64,000 nt of DNA from Lepidostoma basale. Taxonomy: Eukaryota > Arthropoda > Insecta > Trichoptera > Lepidostomatidae. This document shows, in pieces, positions 21,786 through 51,964 of this stretch (the first letter of the stretch is position 1; every line of letters begins with the position of its first letter). The DNA is taken from NCBI GenBank assembly GCA_022606425.2, contig JAHDVF020000135.1:124001-188000 (forward strand), written 5' to 3'. A program made the translations under genes and the position numbers. The notes beneath the pieces were generated by a model. It was not told the DNA's origin. It ran no database searches and worked only from the letters and a program-made list of their open reading frames with translations.

Positions 21786-22081
21786 TTTTTATTGCCATTA
21801 AAACAAAAATAGCACCATGTATAGTAATGCAAATACAGAAATCATCAAAGTAGATGATTCCGATAGCGGGGGATTGGTAGTGAAGGGTTACCCTTATCCG
21901 TCGGTGGTTATATGCCGTGCGGTTTACCATAAAACTCTACGTGCCCTCGCATGTATTATTCCACCTGGAAGGATTTTTAACACCCCCGTAAAGAACGCGC
22001 TATCAAAAGATTGACTCACTTAAGAACCTACTGATTTTAACCTATACGCCATCGATTCCCAAAGTGCGTGATACCGCCCTT
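21786..22081. other. No recognised feature
   Basis: A 65-codon frame at 21817-22014 has no motif. AGTGCGTGATACCGCCC near 22060 may be a transposon end but cannot be paired here. Confidence 0.3.
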
Positions 22082-22852
22082 TTTAATCGAATCAATCCAA
22101 ATCATTTTTTTTTCAAAGGATATCACAAACAGGGGCGGTTTTTCCATAAAAGGCGAAGAGCCGGGCTTGCCTTAAAAAAATATTATATAATAAAACGATG
22201 TTTTGCGCGTTTGGGTTTCATATTGGGCTTGCGAAATGTAAAAGTCTTTGTCGCACTTATGTATTTTTGGCTTGTAATCATATAGCTAGGTGCATATATA
22301 CCAGAAGAGATCTACAAATTTTCGTATGGATTTGAAGCCGGGCTTTATCACTCTGAAGTATGTTACTATTCAATGTGTCACGAACTTCATTTCTATTGTC
22401 AGAATTTTTTCTGTCATTTACGTTATGTGCAGAAATGTTATGAAAAGAAAGATTATATAATTTCTTTACGAACATTTGTTTATAATTCGTATTTCGATGT
22501 TAACAAATTTATTTTTATTGACTATTACAGCTGATTTATTATTAATTATATTTCTTCTTGTATTTGTAAATTACATTATTATATTATATTATAGAAGAAC
22601 ATGAGTATCAATTAAGAAATATAAAACTCTTTTTATCCAGAAAAATTCATTGTCGCAACCCTCTACTAATATTATAATGCAAAAAAAGTCGGACGGGCTT
22701 GCCTTCCTGGTTGACCCTAGGCACGCCACTTATCACAAACAACAATTATTATAATGCAAGGCTCCTATTGAGAACAGGAAAAAACATAATGTATAATACC
22801 AGGAACACATGAGAGATGGTTCGACTTTAAGAATACAATATACTCTCTAATC
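22082..22852 (-). mobile_element. J-family LINE 3' UTR, split by a hAT-like MITE
   Basis: The left piece (22082-22129) is the J tail and start of the 3' UTR. The right piece (22731-22852) continues with CTATTGAGAACAGG and the GAGAGATGGTTCGAC motif found in the other J copies. The two pieces join in the intact J order once the 600-bp insert is ignored. Confidence 0.8.
22130..22730. mobile_element. hAT-like MITE inserted in J-family LINE
   Basis: Starts CAGGGGCGG and ends GGCACGCCACT. Inside each end is GGGCTTGCCTT (left about 22168, right about 22686, same orientation in the text). It is flanked by identical TATCACAAAC on both sides (22121-22130 and 22731-22740), matching the 8-bp-class duplications of hAT elements. 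No transposase remains. Confidence 0.7.
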
Positions 22853-23120
22853 ACTGTCAGAATCAAACATCTTCTAAAAGTAGCAGAAATGAAAACATTG
22901 AGACCTTCCGTGGGTAGAACCCTTACATACAGGATACCCAACGAAGATATTCGCAGATTATGCAAAATTGATGACATATTGAGATGGAGTAGAGAGAAGA
23001 TGATTCTGGAGGGACCACATTGAGAGGATGGATCCTGTGAGGATCCATAAAATCATTATGGACAAAACTCCAGAGGTGGAGGGAAGCCTGGACGTCTTTA
23101 TCACAGAAATATATTTGATA
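22853..23120 (+). mobile_element. LINE C-terminal fragment, decayed
   Basis: The + strand reads LKVAEMKTLRPSVGRTLTYRIPNEDIRRLCKIDDIL and then breaks frame. AEMKTLR-GRTL-RI-NEDIR is the same region as in the E/B LINEs but of another family. Confidence 0.6.
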
Positions 23121-23672
23121 TCCTGTATAAATGGACCGCATGATCTACAGTAATGGAAGAAGAGATATAATTTTTAATTGTGTTTTTAACCTTCCCTTGC
23201 CTATGATGGGTATCTTCTACACGTTGCTTCTAATAACCATCAATATCTCTATAAATATAATAAATACAAGGTTAAGATTTAAATATAATAAATACAAGGT
23301 GAACATCGGAAACAAATTCGCGTATAAACAGCACTGTGAGTGCTCGACACTATATTCGCATCTCACTCTTGCATTCCTCGCTGAGGAAGCGCGAGGAGCT
23401 CAATGTTTTCACTGCCGCCGGACGTAGCTCTCGGGTTTGCAAACCAGAGCGGACCTATACCCGTTCCGTGAGCGTTGCTAGATGGCTTTTTAATGTTTTC
23501 AGTAAATAAATTTGAATTATTATAATTTTTTACTTTAATCATAATTAATTAAGGGGACTAGCTATTGATGGCTAATTTTTTATCGTGTACTGGCTATCCA
23601 ACACCAGAATGCGCGTTTTTATTTTAGCACTGTAAGGAAAATGTTAAAATAGGCAGAAATGCATTTTCAAAT
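23121..23672. other. No recognised feature
   Basis: A GC-richer patch at 23330-23480 (GAGGAAGCGCGAGGAGCTC, CCGGACGTAGCTC) looks like part of a repeat but has no second copy in the window. Confidence 0.3.
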
Positions 23673-24345
23673 CTAATCAAATCAGTTTATTAACTCAAAA
23701 GACATTACAAACAGGAAAATGTTTAAGGCATCTATTGAGTACAGGTAAAATATTATAAAAATACAACAAAGTACCAGGAACGCATTAGAGATGGTTAGAC
23801 ATTAGGAAGACAACATACTTTCTAAAGTCAAGAGTATTTGTCCCCTGAACGTACCTTCACTAATATAAAAGACGTCGATCTCCGAGGAGACCGCGTTCAG
23901 CAGACTAATTGCTCTTCCCACCGGTGTCACCAGAGGCAGATTAGTTCTGGTGGCCGGTTGGTAAAACAATCTGTGCTGTCGCTGTCGGAGAAATCTATCA
24001 GGGACAAAAAGACCAACACCCTCTAGCACGGCCGAATTCTCGAAATATCCCCTGATTAATTTAAAGAAATGGGTTATGAGATGCCCATCTCTTTGAAGCT
24101 GTAAATAATTGGTTCCGAGCTTTCCTAGAAGAAATGCCGTGGGATAGAGCCACGGATAACTACCATACTCCCTCATGTAGAGATACCTCCGAATTTGTTT
24201 CTGAACTCTCTCCAGCATAACGGAATATCTCGCCTCGTGAGGACTCCATATCACAGAACCACTTTCGAGTCTGCTCCGAACCAACGCGTTGTATAGGACT
24301 CTGAGCACATTGGGATTTCTGAAAACTCTTCCTTGAATTTTCATA
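23673..24345 (-). mobile_element. J-family LINE, 3' fragment
   Basis: (TCAAA)n tail, 3' UTR, then a minus-strand frame matching the J C-terminus (RNPNVLRVLYNALVRSRLESGSVIWSPHEARYS, YPWLYPTAFLLGKLGTN). The frame runs on to 24512, but the match ends at about 24345, where GRVF is joined to unrelated sequence. The added N-terminal residues are chance. Confidence 0.85.
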
Positions 24346-24764
24346 TATTGATCTAAAAAATTAATGGCTCTTCTTGTTTGAACATTAAAAGTAAAATTTC
24401 CAGGAAGGCGGGGGTAGATTTTTTCTGAAAAGGGAATCAAAGGCTTAAAAAGTTTGAAAACCTTTGATGTCCATGAAAGAGAAACGCTTCCTAGGGTTGA
24501 ATTACGCAACATTCTTATTTTCTTGTAATTCTTGAGTGTTGAGTGCTAAGAGTACAAGGCGTTAACTCGAGTAAGGTTGAACGACATCATCAAACAAGAC
24601 CAAGGCCCTAGAAGAGCTGTATTTTATATAAGAAACATATAAGTATTAAGTTATATATTTAGCCATCAGCAGTTAAAAAATAACGTAAGAGAGAAGTGTT
24701 GTGTTGTTTATATAATTTGATAGATTCACGGTTCGCTGTTATATTTTTTAGGAATAACAGTTTC

Positions 24765-25215
<451 letters not shown>

Positions 25216-25399
25216 AGCAATACAACAGCAAAAGAAAATACACAATTGATACATAAATAACATATGTTAGAGAAAGAATAAAAAAGAAATGATGCACAGT
25301 AGGAGGCACAGGAGGGAGGGAGGAGGCAAAATGCAGGATGGGAGAAATAATGAAATTTATTTAATGTTAGGACTAAGGAAGGTAACATAGGAATTTTTC

Positions 25400-25605
25400 C
25401 TGAGGGAAGAAAATGCCGTGAGATAAAGCCACGGATAACTACCATACTCCCTCATGTAGAGATACCTCAGAATTTTTTTCAATCCCTCTCCGGCATAACG
25501 AAATATCTCGCCTCGTGAGGTTTCCATATCACAGAACCACTTTCGACTCTGCTCTGAACCAACGCGTTGTATAGAGGACTCTGAGCACATTGGAATCTCT
25601 GAAAT
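25400..25605 (-). mobile_element. J-family LINE fragment, decayed
   Basis: The minus strand keeps LRYLYMREYGSYPWLY and the preceding region with frame shifts. It lacks both the tail and the 5' part. Confidence 0.75.
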
Positions 25606-26002
25606 GGGTATGTATGGTGGTGGTAAATCATATTTTATGAAGAATTTTATTATTCTCAAATCTGTTTTAACTAAGAAGAGGCTTCTCCATACTATTATAG
25701 TTTTATAATTAATGTTTTATAGTTTAGTTTTCAAGTTTGGCGGCCATCTGGCCACAGATTGGAAATGTTGGGGCGAGTTTAATTAGTCTCGAGTTCCAAT
25801 GATAACACGAGGAACCAAGCGAGCGCAAAATTAGCATAATTTGTGTTGTACAATATTCAATTAAAACTATAAATACGTCGATTTCATTATATAAACCCGG
25901 CATAACTCAATATTTTACATTGAAAAATTCGTCAGAATTTTTTAATGATAAACCAAACTAAACAGGCAACACCCTTCGGTGACTAACTTGTCATACACAC
26001 AA
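25606..26002. other. No recognised feature
   Basis: TTTGGCGGCCATCTGGCCAC at 25737 is partly palindromic. No family recognised. Confidence 0.3.
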
Positions 26003-26105
26003 GCATCAAAAACATTATACTTTCGCTAATCTTGTGGACGAGGTACAACTTGAAAGAGCTTCTACATCTAGAGATCTCGGTGTTATGTTCGATGCTCGGT
26101 TATCC
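26003..26105 (+). mobile_element. LINE reverse-transcriptase scrap
   Basis: The + strand reads VQLERASTSRDLGVMFDARLS, the segment just after polymerase motif C in Jockey-like elements (compare MRDLGINYESRLTF in the J protein). About 100 bp only, of a different family. Confidence 0.65.
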
Positions 26106-26540
26106 GACCTACCGGGGCAATGCCCCTTTACTTTACCCGACTGCACGCATTATATTCGCGCGCCAGGCGACAGTCCTCAGTGCTTACGTAGCTCTTTCGC
26201 TGAGAGTTCGCTTAATTTCCTTGTTTCGTTTCTGCCGTTTTGTTTGACTGTTAATTGTGTTTTGATTTAGTCGTCTTTATAAGTTGTGGCAGTGGCTTCA
26301 AAACGTAAAAAGGTAGTTGTGTCAATGGAATAAAAACTGAAAGCCTTGAAGAGATTAGACAATAGTGAAACTTTATTAAAAGTGGCGCAAGATAGAAAAA
26401 ACATAGAAAGAAAAAACAACATAGAAAAAACAACGGTAGGAGACTGGGAAGAGGAATCGCAATGAAATTGAAAAATGGTGTTCTCAGCGAGTCACGGCAA
26501 CTGCTTTAGAAGATCGGAAGACCATGAAAAAATGTTTAAG
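26095..26540 (+). pseudogene. Tigger/pogo-like transposase, N-terminal remnant
   Basis: After a GC-rich end (CTCGGTTATCCGACC) the + strand reads, from 26296, ASKRKKVVVSME, KLKALKRLDNSETLLKVAQD. This is the N-terminal CENP-B-type DNA-binding helix-turn-helix of Tigger/jerky transposases. Stops and a rearranged insert follow, then a KWCSQRV-like segment to about 26535. The catalytic domain is missing. Confidence 0.7.
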
Positions 26541-26564
26541 TAATTGTAAAAAGTTTTCGATTTG

Positions 26565-26956
26565 CAAATAAAATTAACACATTTTCAATGTCGTTTATAT
26601 CATTTACGGACATATTGGGTCTTCCCACATCTTGCCTACCCTCGATCTTCCCTTTTATGATGAGGTGCAGCATATCGTATTTCTCATAGCAGAGAATGTG
26701 TCCCAAATATGTCATCTTTTTAGACTTTACATCACCATATGATCCGCAACATTCTGCGATGGAGCCACATTTCAAGTGCTTCTAAACGGTTTATTGTGTT
26801 CACTTTGAGGGTCCAGGTCTCCACTCCATATAGTAATATGGACCAAATATAGCACTTGACCATCCTCTGTCTCAATTTGAAGTTGATGTTGTCATTGCAG
26901 AAGAATGGTCTCATAATATTAAATGCGGAATTCGCAATCTCTATTCTGCACCTCAC
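26565..26956 (-). mobile_element. P-family LINE fragment, decayed
   Basis: The minus strand reads MRCRIEIANSAFNIMRPFFCNDNINFKLRQRMVKCYIWSILLYGVETWTL, LEALEMWLHRRMLRI, then after a break MTYLGHILCYEKYDMLHLIIKGKIEGRQ. It is the same family as the + copy at 27.3 kb, which it faces head to head. Frame broken. Confidence 0.8.
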
Positions 26957-27167
26957 TTATTTTAACTAACTAATTAAAAATTATGGGTCTTTCCGAAGAG
27001 TATGCAGATATAATGGACCGCCACACTGTTCTTTTCATACAATTCTCCACATTCATACATCGTGTCATGCTCGTAGGTTGATTTCTTCGACTCCTCTCAT
27101 AGCCGACATTTAACATTTGATTCCGTAGTTTTCCTATATTTCTAGTTCCGTTTACCTCGTTTGCATA
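26957..27167 (-). mobile_element. B-family LINE 3' end, decayed
   Basis: TAACTAACTAATTA tail, then TTTCCGAAGAGTATGCAGA and ATGGACCGCCACACTG, a diverged form of the shared 3' segment. It is cut at 27167 by a DNA-transposon end. Confidence 0.7.
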
Positions 27168-27275
27168 TACAGTCGAACCTTACGAGGAAGATGGGACCAA
27201 CAAAATTTGCGCATTATATTAGTCGTTATAACAGAGAATTTGCTCATTATATTACTCGTTATATCAGAGATTTAA
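27168..27275. mobile_element. Pogo/Tigger-like transposon terminus
   Basis: TA then CAGTCGAACCTTACGAGG, followed by two diverged repeats of GCTCATTATATTACTCGTTATA. CAGTNGAACC next to TA is the usual terminus of this group. It may belong to the same family as the transposase remnant at 26.3 kb; no transposase is attached here. Confidence 0.5.
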
Positions 27276-27276
27276 T

Positions 27277-27975
27277 ATGCCACCTTTCAATGTCAATGTC
27301 AGTAAAACCAAATGGATGACATTCGGACGGCTTGACTACAGTAGGTCAGTATTGCATTTGAACGGCCGTAACGTTGAAAGTGTGGAAAATTTTAAATACC
27401 TCGGCAGCATACTAACGCAATCTCTTGACCCAGATATAGAGATAAAATGCAGAATTGAGGTAGCAAGATCTACGATTCATTAAATGAAATCACTATTCTG
27501 CAATGATAACATAAACTTGAAACTCCGCCAGAGAAGGATCAAATGCTATGTGTGGTCTGTTTTATTGTATGGATGTGAAACGTGGACCTTGAAAGTCATG
27601 ATCAGACTGGAAGCATTTGAAATGTAGCTTTATCGCCGAATGCTCATAATTTCTTGGACAGACATGGTTACCAATACCGAAGTCCTGAGGCGAGCTAGAG
27701 TTGACAGAGAGCTGTTATCATTTATCAAGGTTCGGAAGTTTTCTTATCTAGGTCATGTACTGTGTGGGAAATAGTACCACCTTCTTCAACTCATATTGGA
27801 GGGGAAAATTGAGAGACGCCGAGGACCCGGTAGGAGACATCTGTCCTGTCTGCGGAACGTGAGAGAGTGGACCGGCATCCGAAGTGTGGAGGAGCTGTTC
27901 TGAGCGGCGCAGGACAGGGACAGGTTTGCCGGGGTGATCGCCAACGTTGGGGGGACCCGACAGGGCACTTAAAAA
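27277..27975 (+). pseudogene. P-family LINE, C-terminal region with several stops
   Basis: The + strand reads VNVSKTKWMTFGR, VENFKYLGSILTQS, then LFCNDNINLKLRQRRIKCYVWSVLLYGCETWTL, RRMLIISWTDMVTNTEVLRRARVDRELL and RRRGPGRRHLSCLRNVREWTG, interrupted by at least four in-frame stops (about 27481, 27627, 27773, 27901). It ends at CAGGGCACTT. It is the most complete P copy and serves as reference for the others. Confidence 0.85.
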
Positions 27976-28384
27976 ATAAGGGGAAATCAGAGAATACGTA
28001 TTTATAAATGTTTGCACAAATACCCATCCCGTAAAGATATGAAGCATCTGTCTCATATTTAATTTATTTGATCCGGTTAGTTAGTAAGTTTTACATATTT
28101 TTTATTATAGTATTTCTCAAAGTTTGCAAACTCACTCTTGTGGACTGGGGCATGAGTAGCAGTTCATGTCATTACAATAAATTTTCCGCTCGAACAACTT
28201 TTGAATTATTCAAAAATCATCGATCGCCGACATAATGATAATTTACTAGTCATTTTAAATCACAATCAAGTTTTATATCCATCAGAGTGTAATCATTTCA
28301 CGACATTCCTTTAAATATAATCAGGACTACGTTAAATTGAGTTAAAAATATCATTATTAATTTATCTTTGTAAATTATAAAAAG
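27976..28384. other. No recognised feature
   Basis: AT-rich, no supportable frame. Confidence 0.35.
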
Positions 28385-28660
28385 ATTAACATATGTAATC
28401 AAAATCTTCATAGATGGCACATTGAAACTGACATGTGAAACCTGGCATAGATTTGTAACATATATAACTATATATAACACTCAAAAATTTGTCATACATG
28501 GTCATAAAGAAAAGGTGGAATGGGAAATGTTGTAATTACATAAAGCGTGCGCTTAACCCAACAAATGACAGGTCATAAGTCATGTAAACACCTTGATCAA
28601 CTATATTCAGTTTCCAATTTGCATCTTCGTCTCTATTGAGATACAATTAAATCATGAAAA
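28385..28660 (-). mobile_element. F-family element, single copy
   Basis: Reverse orientation: ends CGTCTCTATTGAGATACAATT, with GACAGGTCATAAGTC, TAATTACATAAAGCG and CTTCATAGATGGC inside, as in the copy at 62.7-63.2 kb. Confidence 0.7.
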
Positions 28661-28734
28661 ATATCATCTTTATTTAAAAAGTAAAATTATCATGATAACC
28701 TTACCTCACTTTATTCTTTGGCTAATTAATGTTT

Positions 28735-28960
28735 TTAATTGAAATTTCTTGGGAGAAGTTCATTTTAAATAATGAAAACAAAAAATATATATAAAAAATT
28801 TATTTATTATTATGTATATAATGTGCTTCCACTTGTATTTACATTCGACCGGTTTCGACAGCTTACTGCAATCTTCTGAACCAGAAGATAGCAGTAAGCT
28901 GCCGAAACCTGTCGAACAAAAAATTTGTATATTTTTTTTTTCATTATTTATCCTTTGGCA
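28735..28960. mobile_element. G2-family palindromic element, hammerhead-like, copy 1
   Basis: TGTGCTTCCACTTG then GACCGGTTTCGACAGC, inverted at once into a CAGAAGA, AGCAGTAAGCUGC, GAAACCUGUC arrangement. The layout is that of a hammerhead, but the CUGANGA strand reads CAGAAGA on both arms (U4 to A). Flanks match 41.85-42.09 kb. Confidence 0.55.
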
Positions 28961-29479
28961 ATATATTGTATAATAATATTTTTAATGAATAAGAACACTG
29001 TAATTTTCTACTCCTGAGTTTATTTCGGTGTTATTTTACCTTCATCATCGTGAGAACGATATAAACTCGTCTCAAAGTGTCGAGAAAAATATACTGAAAA
29101 GTGGAAAAAAGTATTTTAATTCACAAAGAATTCTTTATTATAGAATGCCATAATGTTAACTCCTTAATTTTATCAAAAATCAATATAAAATATACAAAAA
29201 AAATGTTTTCTACATTTTCACATCAAATACAAGCCTTAAATTTTTGTCATGACATTTTATTTGTCTGTTTCCAGACACATTAACGGTGATACTGATGCTT
29301 CATCAATGCTAAAATTTCAACAGTAATATAAAATTGTTTATTATGTACTAAGAGAAAGAGAGTCTGGTGGGGGTAAATATCATTTAATTAGGATCGTGTA
29401 TATAATGGGAACATAACGAAAATTGAGTTTGTAGCTATATTGAGCTTGCAAATAAATAAAGAAATATTTATATGTATGA
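28961..29479. other. AT-rich; decayed relative of the 15.7 kb palindrome at about 28990-29110
   Basis: AACACTGTAATTTTCTAC, ACCTTCATCATCGTGAGAACG and GAGAAAAATATACTG match the 15.66-15.84 kb element in order but are decayed. The rest is unassigned. Confidence 0.4.
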
Positions 29480-30003
29480 TATTTACAACAACAACAAAAA
29501 CAAACCATCACGCCGTTTCACCGAAGGGGTAGGCAGAGAGAATGGACCGCCACACTACTCTATCCTGACATACCTCCCTAGCTTCCTCCACATTCATACA
29601 CGCATGTCGATTCTTCCGGCTTCTGACATGACCAACCTAAAAAATTTGATTAATTTGGTCATGCCATGTTTAACATTGGTCTACCTTGCTCCGTACATTT
29701 ACATCGTTAACGTATACTTTTTTAACCATTCTTTCTTCACCCATGCGCTCCATATGCTCGAACCAACGCAGCGATCCTTTCATAATACCTTATTTCGCTC
29801 TACATACATTCCTTTCTAATATCAGCATTTTAGATTCTGTCGTACATCGTTATACCACACATTCGTCAAAGGGAGCTTATCTCTACCGCATTTATTCTGC
29901 TCTCATCTTTCTTCTATCAGTTCCATACTTCGCTTCCATACATAAGGGTTTGGACCAGAAATCTACTCTATTTACTATCCTCAAATTACTTACCCTCTTT
30001 GTT
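29480..30003 (-). mobile_element. C-family LINE, 3' fragment
   Basis: ACAACAACAAAAACAAACC tail, then ACCGAAGGGGTAGGCAGAGAG and the minus-strand LINE C-terminal region with frame breaks (TTCTTCCGGCTTCTGACATG, TATGCTCGAACCAACGC). Best-preserved of three C copies. Confidence 0.75.
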
Positions 30004-30764
30004 CGAGGGTAAATAAAATATTTGATGATACCTTATTAAGGCCTACTCATGTCATTTCCGAATTTCACATGATTGTTCAAGACACAGTAAATAAGTAAAA
30101 CTTCTTATGAGATCATAGGCGTCCACTTGGGATAATAACATCTCTTTCATCATTTTCTAAATCACCGTATTTTACTTTTCTACGTCTATATGGGTTGCTT
30201 CAAGTATCACCTTGCCATCTGTCCTTGGATCAACCCAAATTTTATGTCGATATATACATGTAACTATTTCTAAAACATTTTCACACACTTGACCAGTTAG
30301 AAAAACATTTCCACTTTAAAATGTATCCACACCTCCTGTGTTATTCTTGGGACGTTTTCCTCTCACTCGGGGCATTTAGTGTACACATGTAACGCTGTGA
30401 CAATACTCTCAAAAAACCCTTTAGATTGTTCAAAGGGAATAAAACGTTATTTATCAATTGAAGAAGCATCATCCGCTTAAACATATACACGATACAGAAT
30501 CGTATAAAAGCTTTTTAATGGAAACACATTCTCATGCAAAATATAAAAGATATTTTACGTTTCGGATGGTGTATGTTTGATGAAGAACTTGAGTAGATTA
30601 GATTCTTATTACAGTATCGCATCGTGGCAAAAACTCTGCGTTTTAAATTTCATGTTTTTAAGAAATTTATCAAATACAGTTTTCTAGTCTTCTAGAAAAG
30701 GTGTTAGCTATACTGCTGTACAATAGATATATATTTCGCCTTCCCAGAGCAACATCAAATAGAT
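30004..30764. other. No recognised feature
   Basis: AT-rich sequence, no frames or tails identified. Confidence 0.35.
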
Positions 30765-30855
30765 AGTAAAAAACGATGTTTTTTACTACTTCCACTTTTG
30801 TCTTTATTTCGACAACGACCGGTTTCACCAGGCTCGCTGGCATCTACAGATTAGT
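30765..30855 (-). mobile_element. G-family hammerhead-like repeat, copy 2
   Basis: AAAAACGATGTTTTTTAC, CTTCCACTTTTGTCTTTATT, then on the minus strand CUGUAGA, U, GCCAG/CUGGU stem and GAAACCGGUC. Stem II and the palindromic ACCGGU are kept; the core strand is CUGUAGA instead of CUGANGA. Confidence 0.5.
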
Positions 30856-30879
30856 GACACTGTTATAAATTCTCTTTTT

Positions 30880-31285
30880 CTTTTTAATATACTTTGTATA
30901 TACCTACAACACTTATATTTAAAAATATATATAATTACATAGACATGTTTCAGACAACCAGTCCTTCTTCAGTGATACATATTATAAAGTTACATATTTA
31001 AAATTATTTACATGTTCTGACAGATTTTATAAATATAATGATAGTTTTTATAACAAAAGCATAAAAGTTCCAAAATAAATCTTTGTAACGTCAGATCATG
31101 TAAACAATTTTATAATATTTTGAATATGTATCTTTATAATATGATTCAGTAAAGAAGGACTGGTTGTCCGAAACATGTCTATGTAATTTAATATGTTGTT
31201 AATATACAAAATATATAAATAGAAAAAGAGAAGAAAAAAAAAGCATCATAACAACACAAAATATGGCGAATATAGAAAAATAAAT
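30880..31285. mobile_element. Hammerhead-bearing element, inverted pair (ACAUGU type)
   Basis: Two outward hammerhead-like units, minus at 30938-30980 and plus at 31147-31187, lie about 170 bp apart with mirrored flanks (ATTACATAGACATGTTTC, CATGTCTATGTAATTT). The right half matches 14.6-14.88 kb. Confidence 0.6.
30938..30980 (-). ncRNA. Hammerhead ribozyme-like motif, intact core
   Basis: On the minus strand CUGAAGA, one A, stem II GGAC/GUCU around UGGUU, GAAA, ACAUGU and C. All conserved positions are kept and the triplet GUC is canonical. Stem I pairing is poor in this copy. The + partner at 31.15 kb has a damaged core (UCAGUAAAGA). Confidence 0.6.
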
Positions 31286-31304
31286 ATTTTAATAAATCCT
31301 TTAT

Positions 31305-31738
31305 GTCGATTATTCTTCTTCTTCAAGTGCCCTGTTGGGTCCTCCCAACGTTGGCGATCACCTCGGCGAACCTGTCCATGTCCTGCGCCGCTCGGAGCAG
31401 CTCCTCCACACTTCGGCTGCCGGTCTACTCCCTCACGTTCCGCAGAGAGGACAGCTGTCTCCCAGCGGTCCCTCGGCGTCCCTCAATTTTCCCCTCCAAT
31501 ATCAGTTGAAGAAGGTGCTACTTTTCCCCACGCAGTACATGATCTAGATAAGAAATCTTCCGAACCTTAATAATTGATAACAGCTCCCTATCAACTCTAG
31601 CTCGCCTCGTGACTTCGGTATTGGTAACCGTGTCTGTCCAGGGAATTCTGAGCATTTGGCGATAGAGCCACATTTTAAATGCTTCTAGTCTGTTCATTGA
31701 GTTGACATTTAAGGTCCACGTTTCACATCCACACAATA
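31305..31738 (-). mobile_element. P-family LINE fragment (continues at 32579-32640)
   Basis: The minus strand reads MCGCETWTLNVNSMNRLEAFKMWLYRQMLRIPWTDTVTNTEV and RVDRELLSIIKVRKISYLDHVLRGE. The match to the 27.3 kb copy breaks at ACACAATAA, where another LINE is inserted, and continues after it (AAAACAGACCACACATAGC, TTTCTGGCGGAGTTTC). Confidence 0.85.
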
Positions 31739-32578
31739 ATCAATTACAAGTTTTACAAAATAGAGCAATCAGAAATTTACTTAAACTACCACTTGATACC
31801 CATACTAAAGATATATATAAAAGGACAAATATGTTACCAATAAATATACTTCCTTTATATGAAATAACCTGTACAATAAAACAAATCGTTGATAAATCCT
31901 ACCATTATAATACAACCTTTAAACTTAATAATGATATTCATAACCACAACAACAAGCAAAAAATATAAATATCCCTAAAGTTAACACCACTAAATACGGA
32001 ATCAAATCCTTACAATATATAGCCTTCAATGCCTTAAATAACTTACCAGAACATTTAAAACTAGCTCCCAATATGAAAATAAAAAAATATTACTCTCAAC
32101 TATATTCCAATAATCCCTCCTAAGTTTCGTTTCACTGACAATAATTTATGTAATTATTTTACTTTAGTGTCCTCATTTTCCTAGTGTATATTATTATTAT
32201 TATTGTTTATTTACCTTTATGATGTGTTTTTTTTCCTTAAGTTCCAATGTGTTAGTTTTTCCTTTTCTTTTATACTATGTGTCTGCTATGTTACTTAAGA
32301 TATAATATGTTTGTTATTCTCTCATAATGCTGTTTATTTACATTAATGATGTGTTTTTCCCTTAGGTGATAATGTGTTTGTCTCTCTTTTATACTACTGT
32401 TTACATACCTTTATAATGTGCTCTTTCCCTTAAGCTATAATATGTTTGTATTATTTTTATAAATTCAATGTAATACATTTTATTAATCCAATGTAACAAT
32501 TTTTGGGATCTCAAAAATGAGTGTTCACAACACTCACGAGACTCCTATACAAAATAAAGAAAAATAAATAAAAATAAA
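31739..32578 (+). mobile_element. LINE 3' part nested in P-family LINE, with tandem 3' UTR repeats
   Basis: The + strand reads LQVLQNRAIRNLLKLPLDTHTKDIYKRTNMLPINILPLYEI, the C-terminal signature of a third polymerase-type LINE, then GIKSLQYIAFNALNNLPEHLKL after a frame break. About 90-bp units (GTTTATTTACCTTTATGATGTG, CCTTAAG) repeat three to four times at 32195-32450. The tail is (AAATA)n. The AATAA host sequence occurs at both junctions. Confidence 0.8.
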
Positions 32579-32650
32579 AATAAAACAGACCACACATAGC
32601 ATTTGATCATTTTCTGGCGGAGTTTCAATGTTTAAGTCGACAAAAAGTGA
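32579..32650 (-). mobile_element. P-family LINE, remaining upstream piece
   Basis: Resumes the interrupted P copy at the exact next bases, then decays by about 32640. Confidence 0.7.
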
Positions 32651-32708
32651 TTTATTTGTACAGATACAGCGATGAAAGCTCTATTCAAAGTTAATATTCT
32701 CTCCACAG

Positions 32709-32805
32709 GTTTGGCGTCCAGTGGTTGATCGGGAGCAGTGATGGTACGGATGTTACTAGCAAATCAAAGCGAAGTGATAGAAGGTGACAGAGGAATCCTC
32801 GCAGC
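32709..32805 (+). other. dpr-like gene, 5' UTR part of first coding exon
   Basis: A pyrimidine-rich acceptor (TCTCTCCACAG) ends at 32708, so this exon is probably spliced to an upstream noncoding exon that I cannot locate. The stretch holds stops in all frames before the ATG at 32806. A nearby upstream ATG (about 32742) is followed by an early stop, so 32806 is the best start. Confidence 0.55.
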
Positions 32806-51413
<18,608 letters not shown>

Positions 51414-51964
51414 TAGCGATTAAACAAAACCGTATCTCATATGTGTTTCATGTTTACTTAAATAATACATAATATATTCTCACATATATTAATATAAATT
51501 CTGTAAAAGCAGAATAGGGAATCAACAGTAATACAACTATATTAAATACATATTTTTTCAAGATGGACTTCCTCTAACACATTTCTAGTGAAAAGGATAA
51601 AATGTTTTTTTTTTTTTAATATTTTTATTACCATTTACATTGTATATGGATAATATCGTTTCCATTACCCCAGAGATCTATTAAAGAACTTTTTATTACC
51701 AAATCAATAAATAATAATGATGAATAATTTTAACGATGATTTCCAAATACGAGTATGCAGTAAAAAAAATATTAACTTTTTATTTTTATTTTTTTATATT
51801 AATTGTGTGGTCTCCCTATTAAAAATAACATATCAGCCTGACAATGTATTTTAAAGTAAAAATATTCGTATTGAGTCAATAATTAAATTGCAGAAAATCG
51901 GATTAATTAATTTCTAGTAATATACTTCTGGCATTTTGTATAGATTCTTAAAACTTTTCCTTCT

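Noticed and set aside
23802..24512. 236-codon minus frame taken as a new protein
   Set aside because: The C-terminal two-thirds are the J LINE; the first ~70 residues are unrelated sequence that happens to be open.
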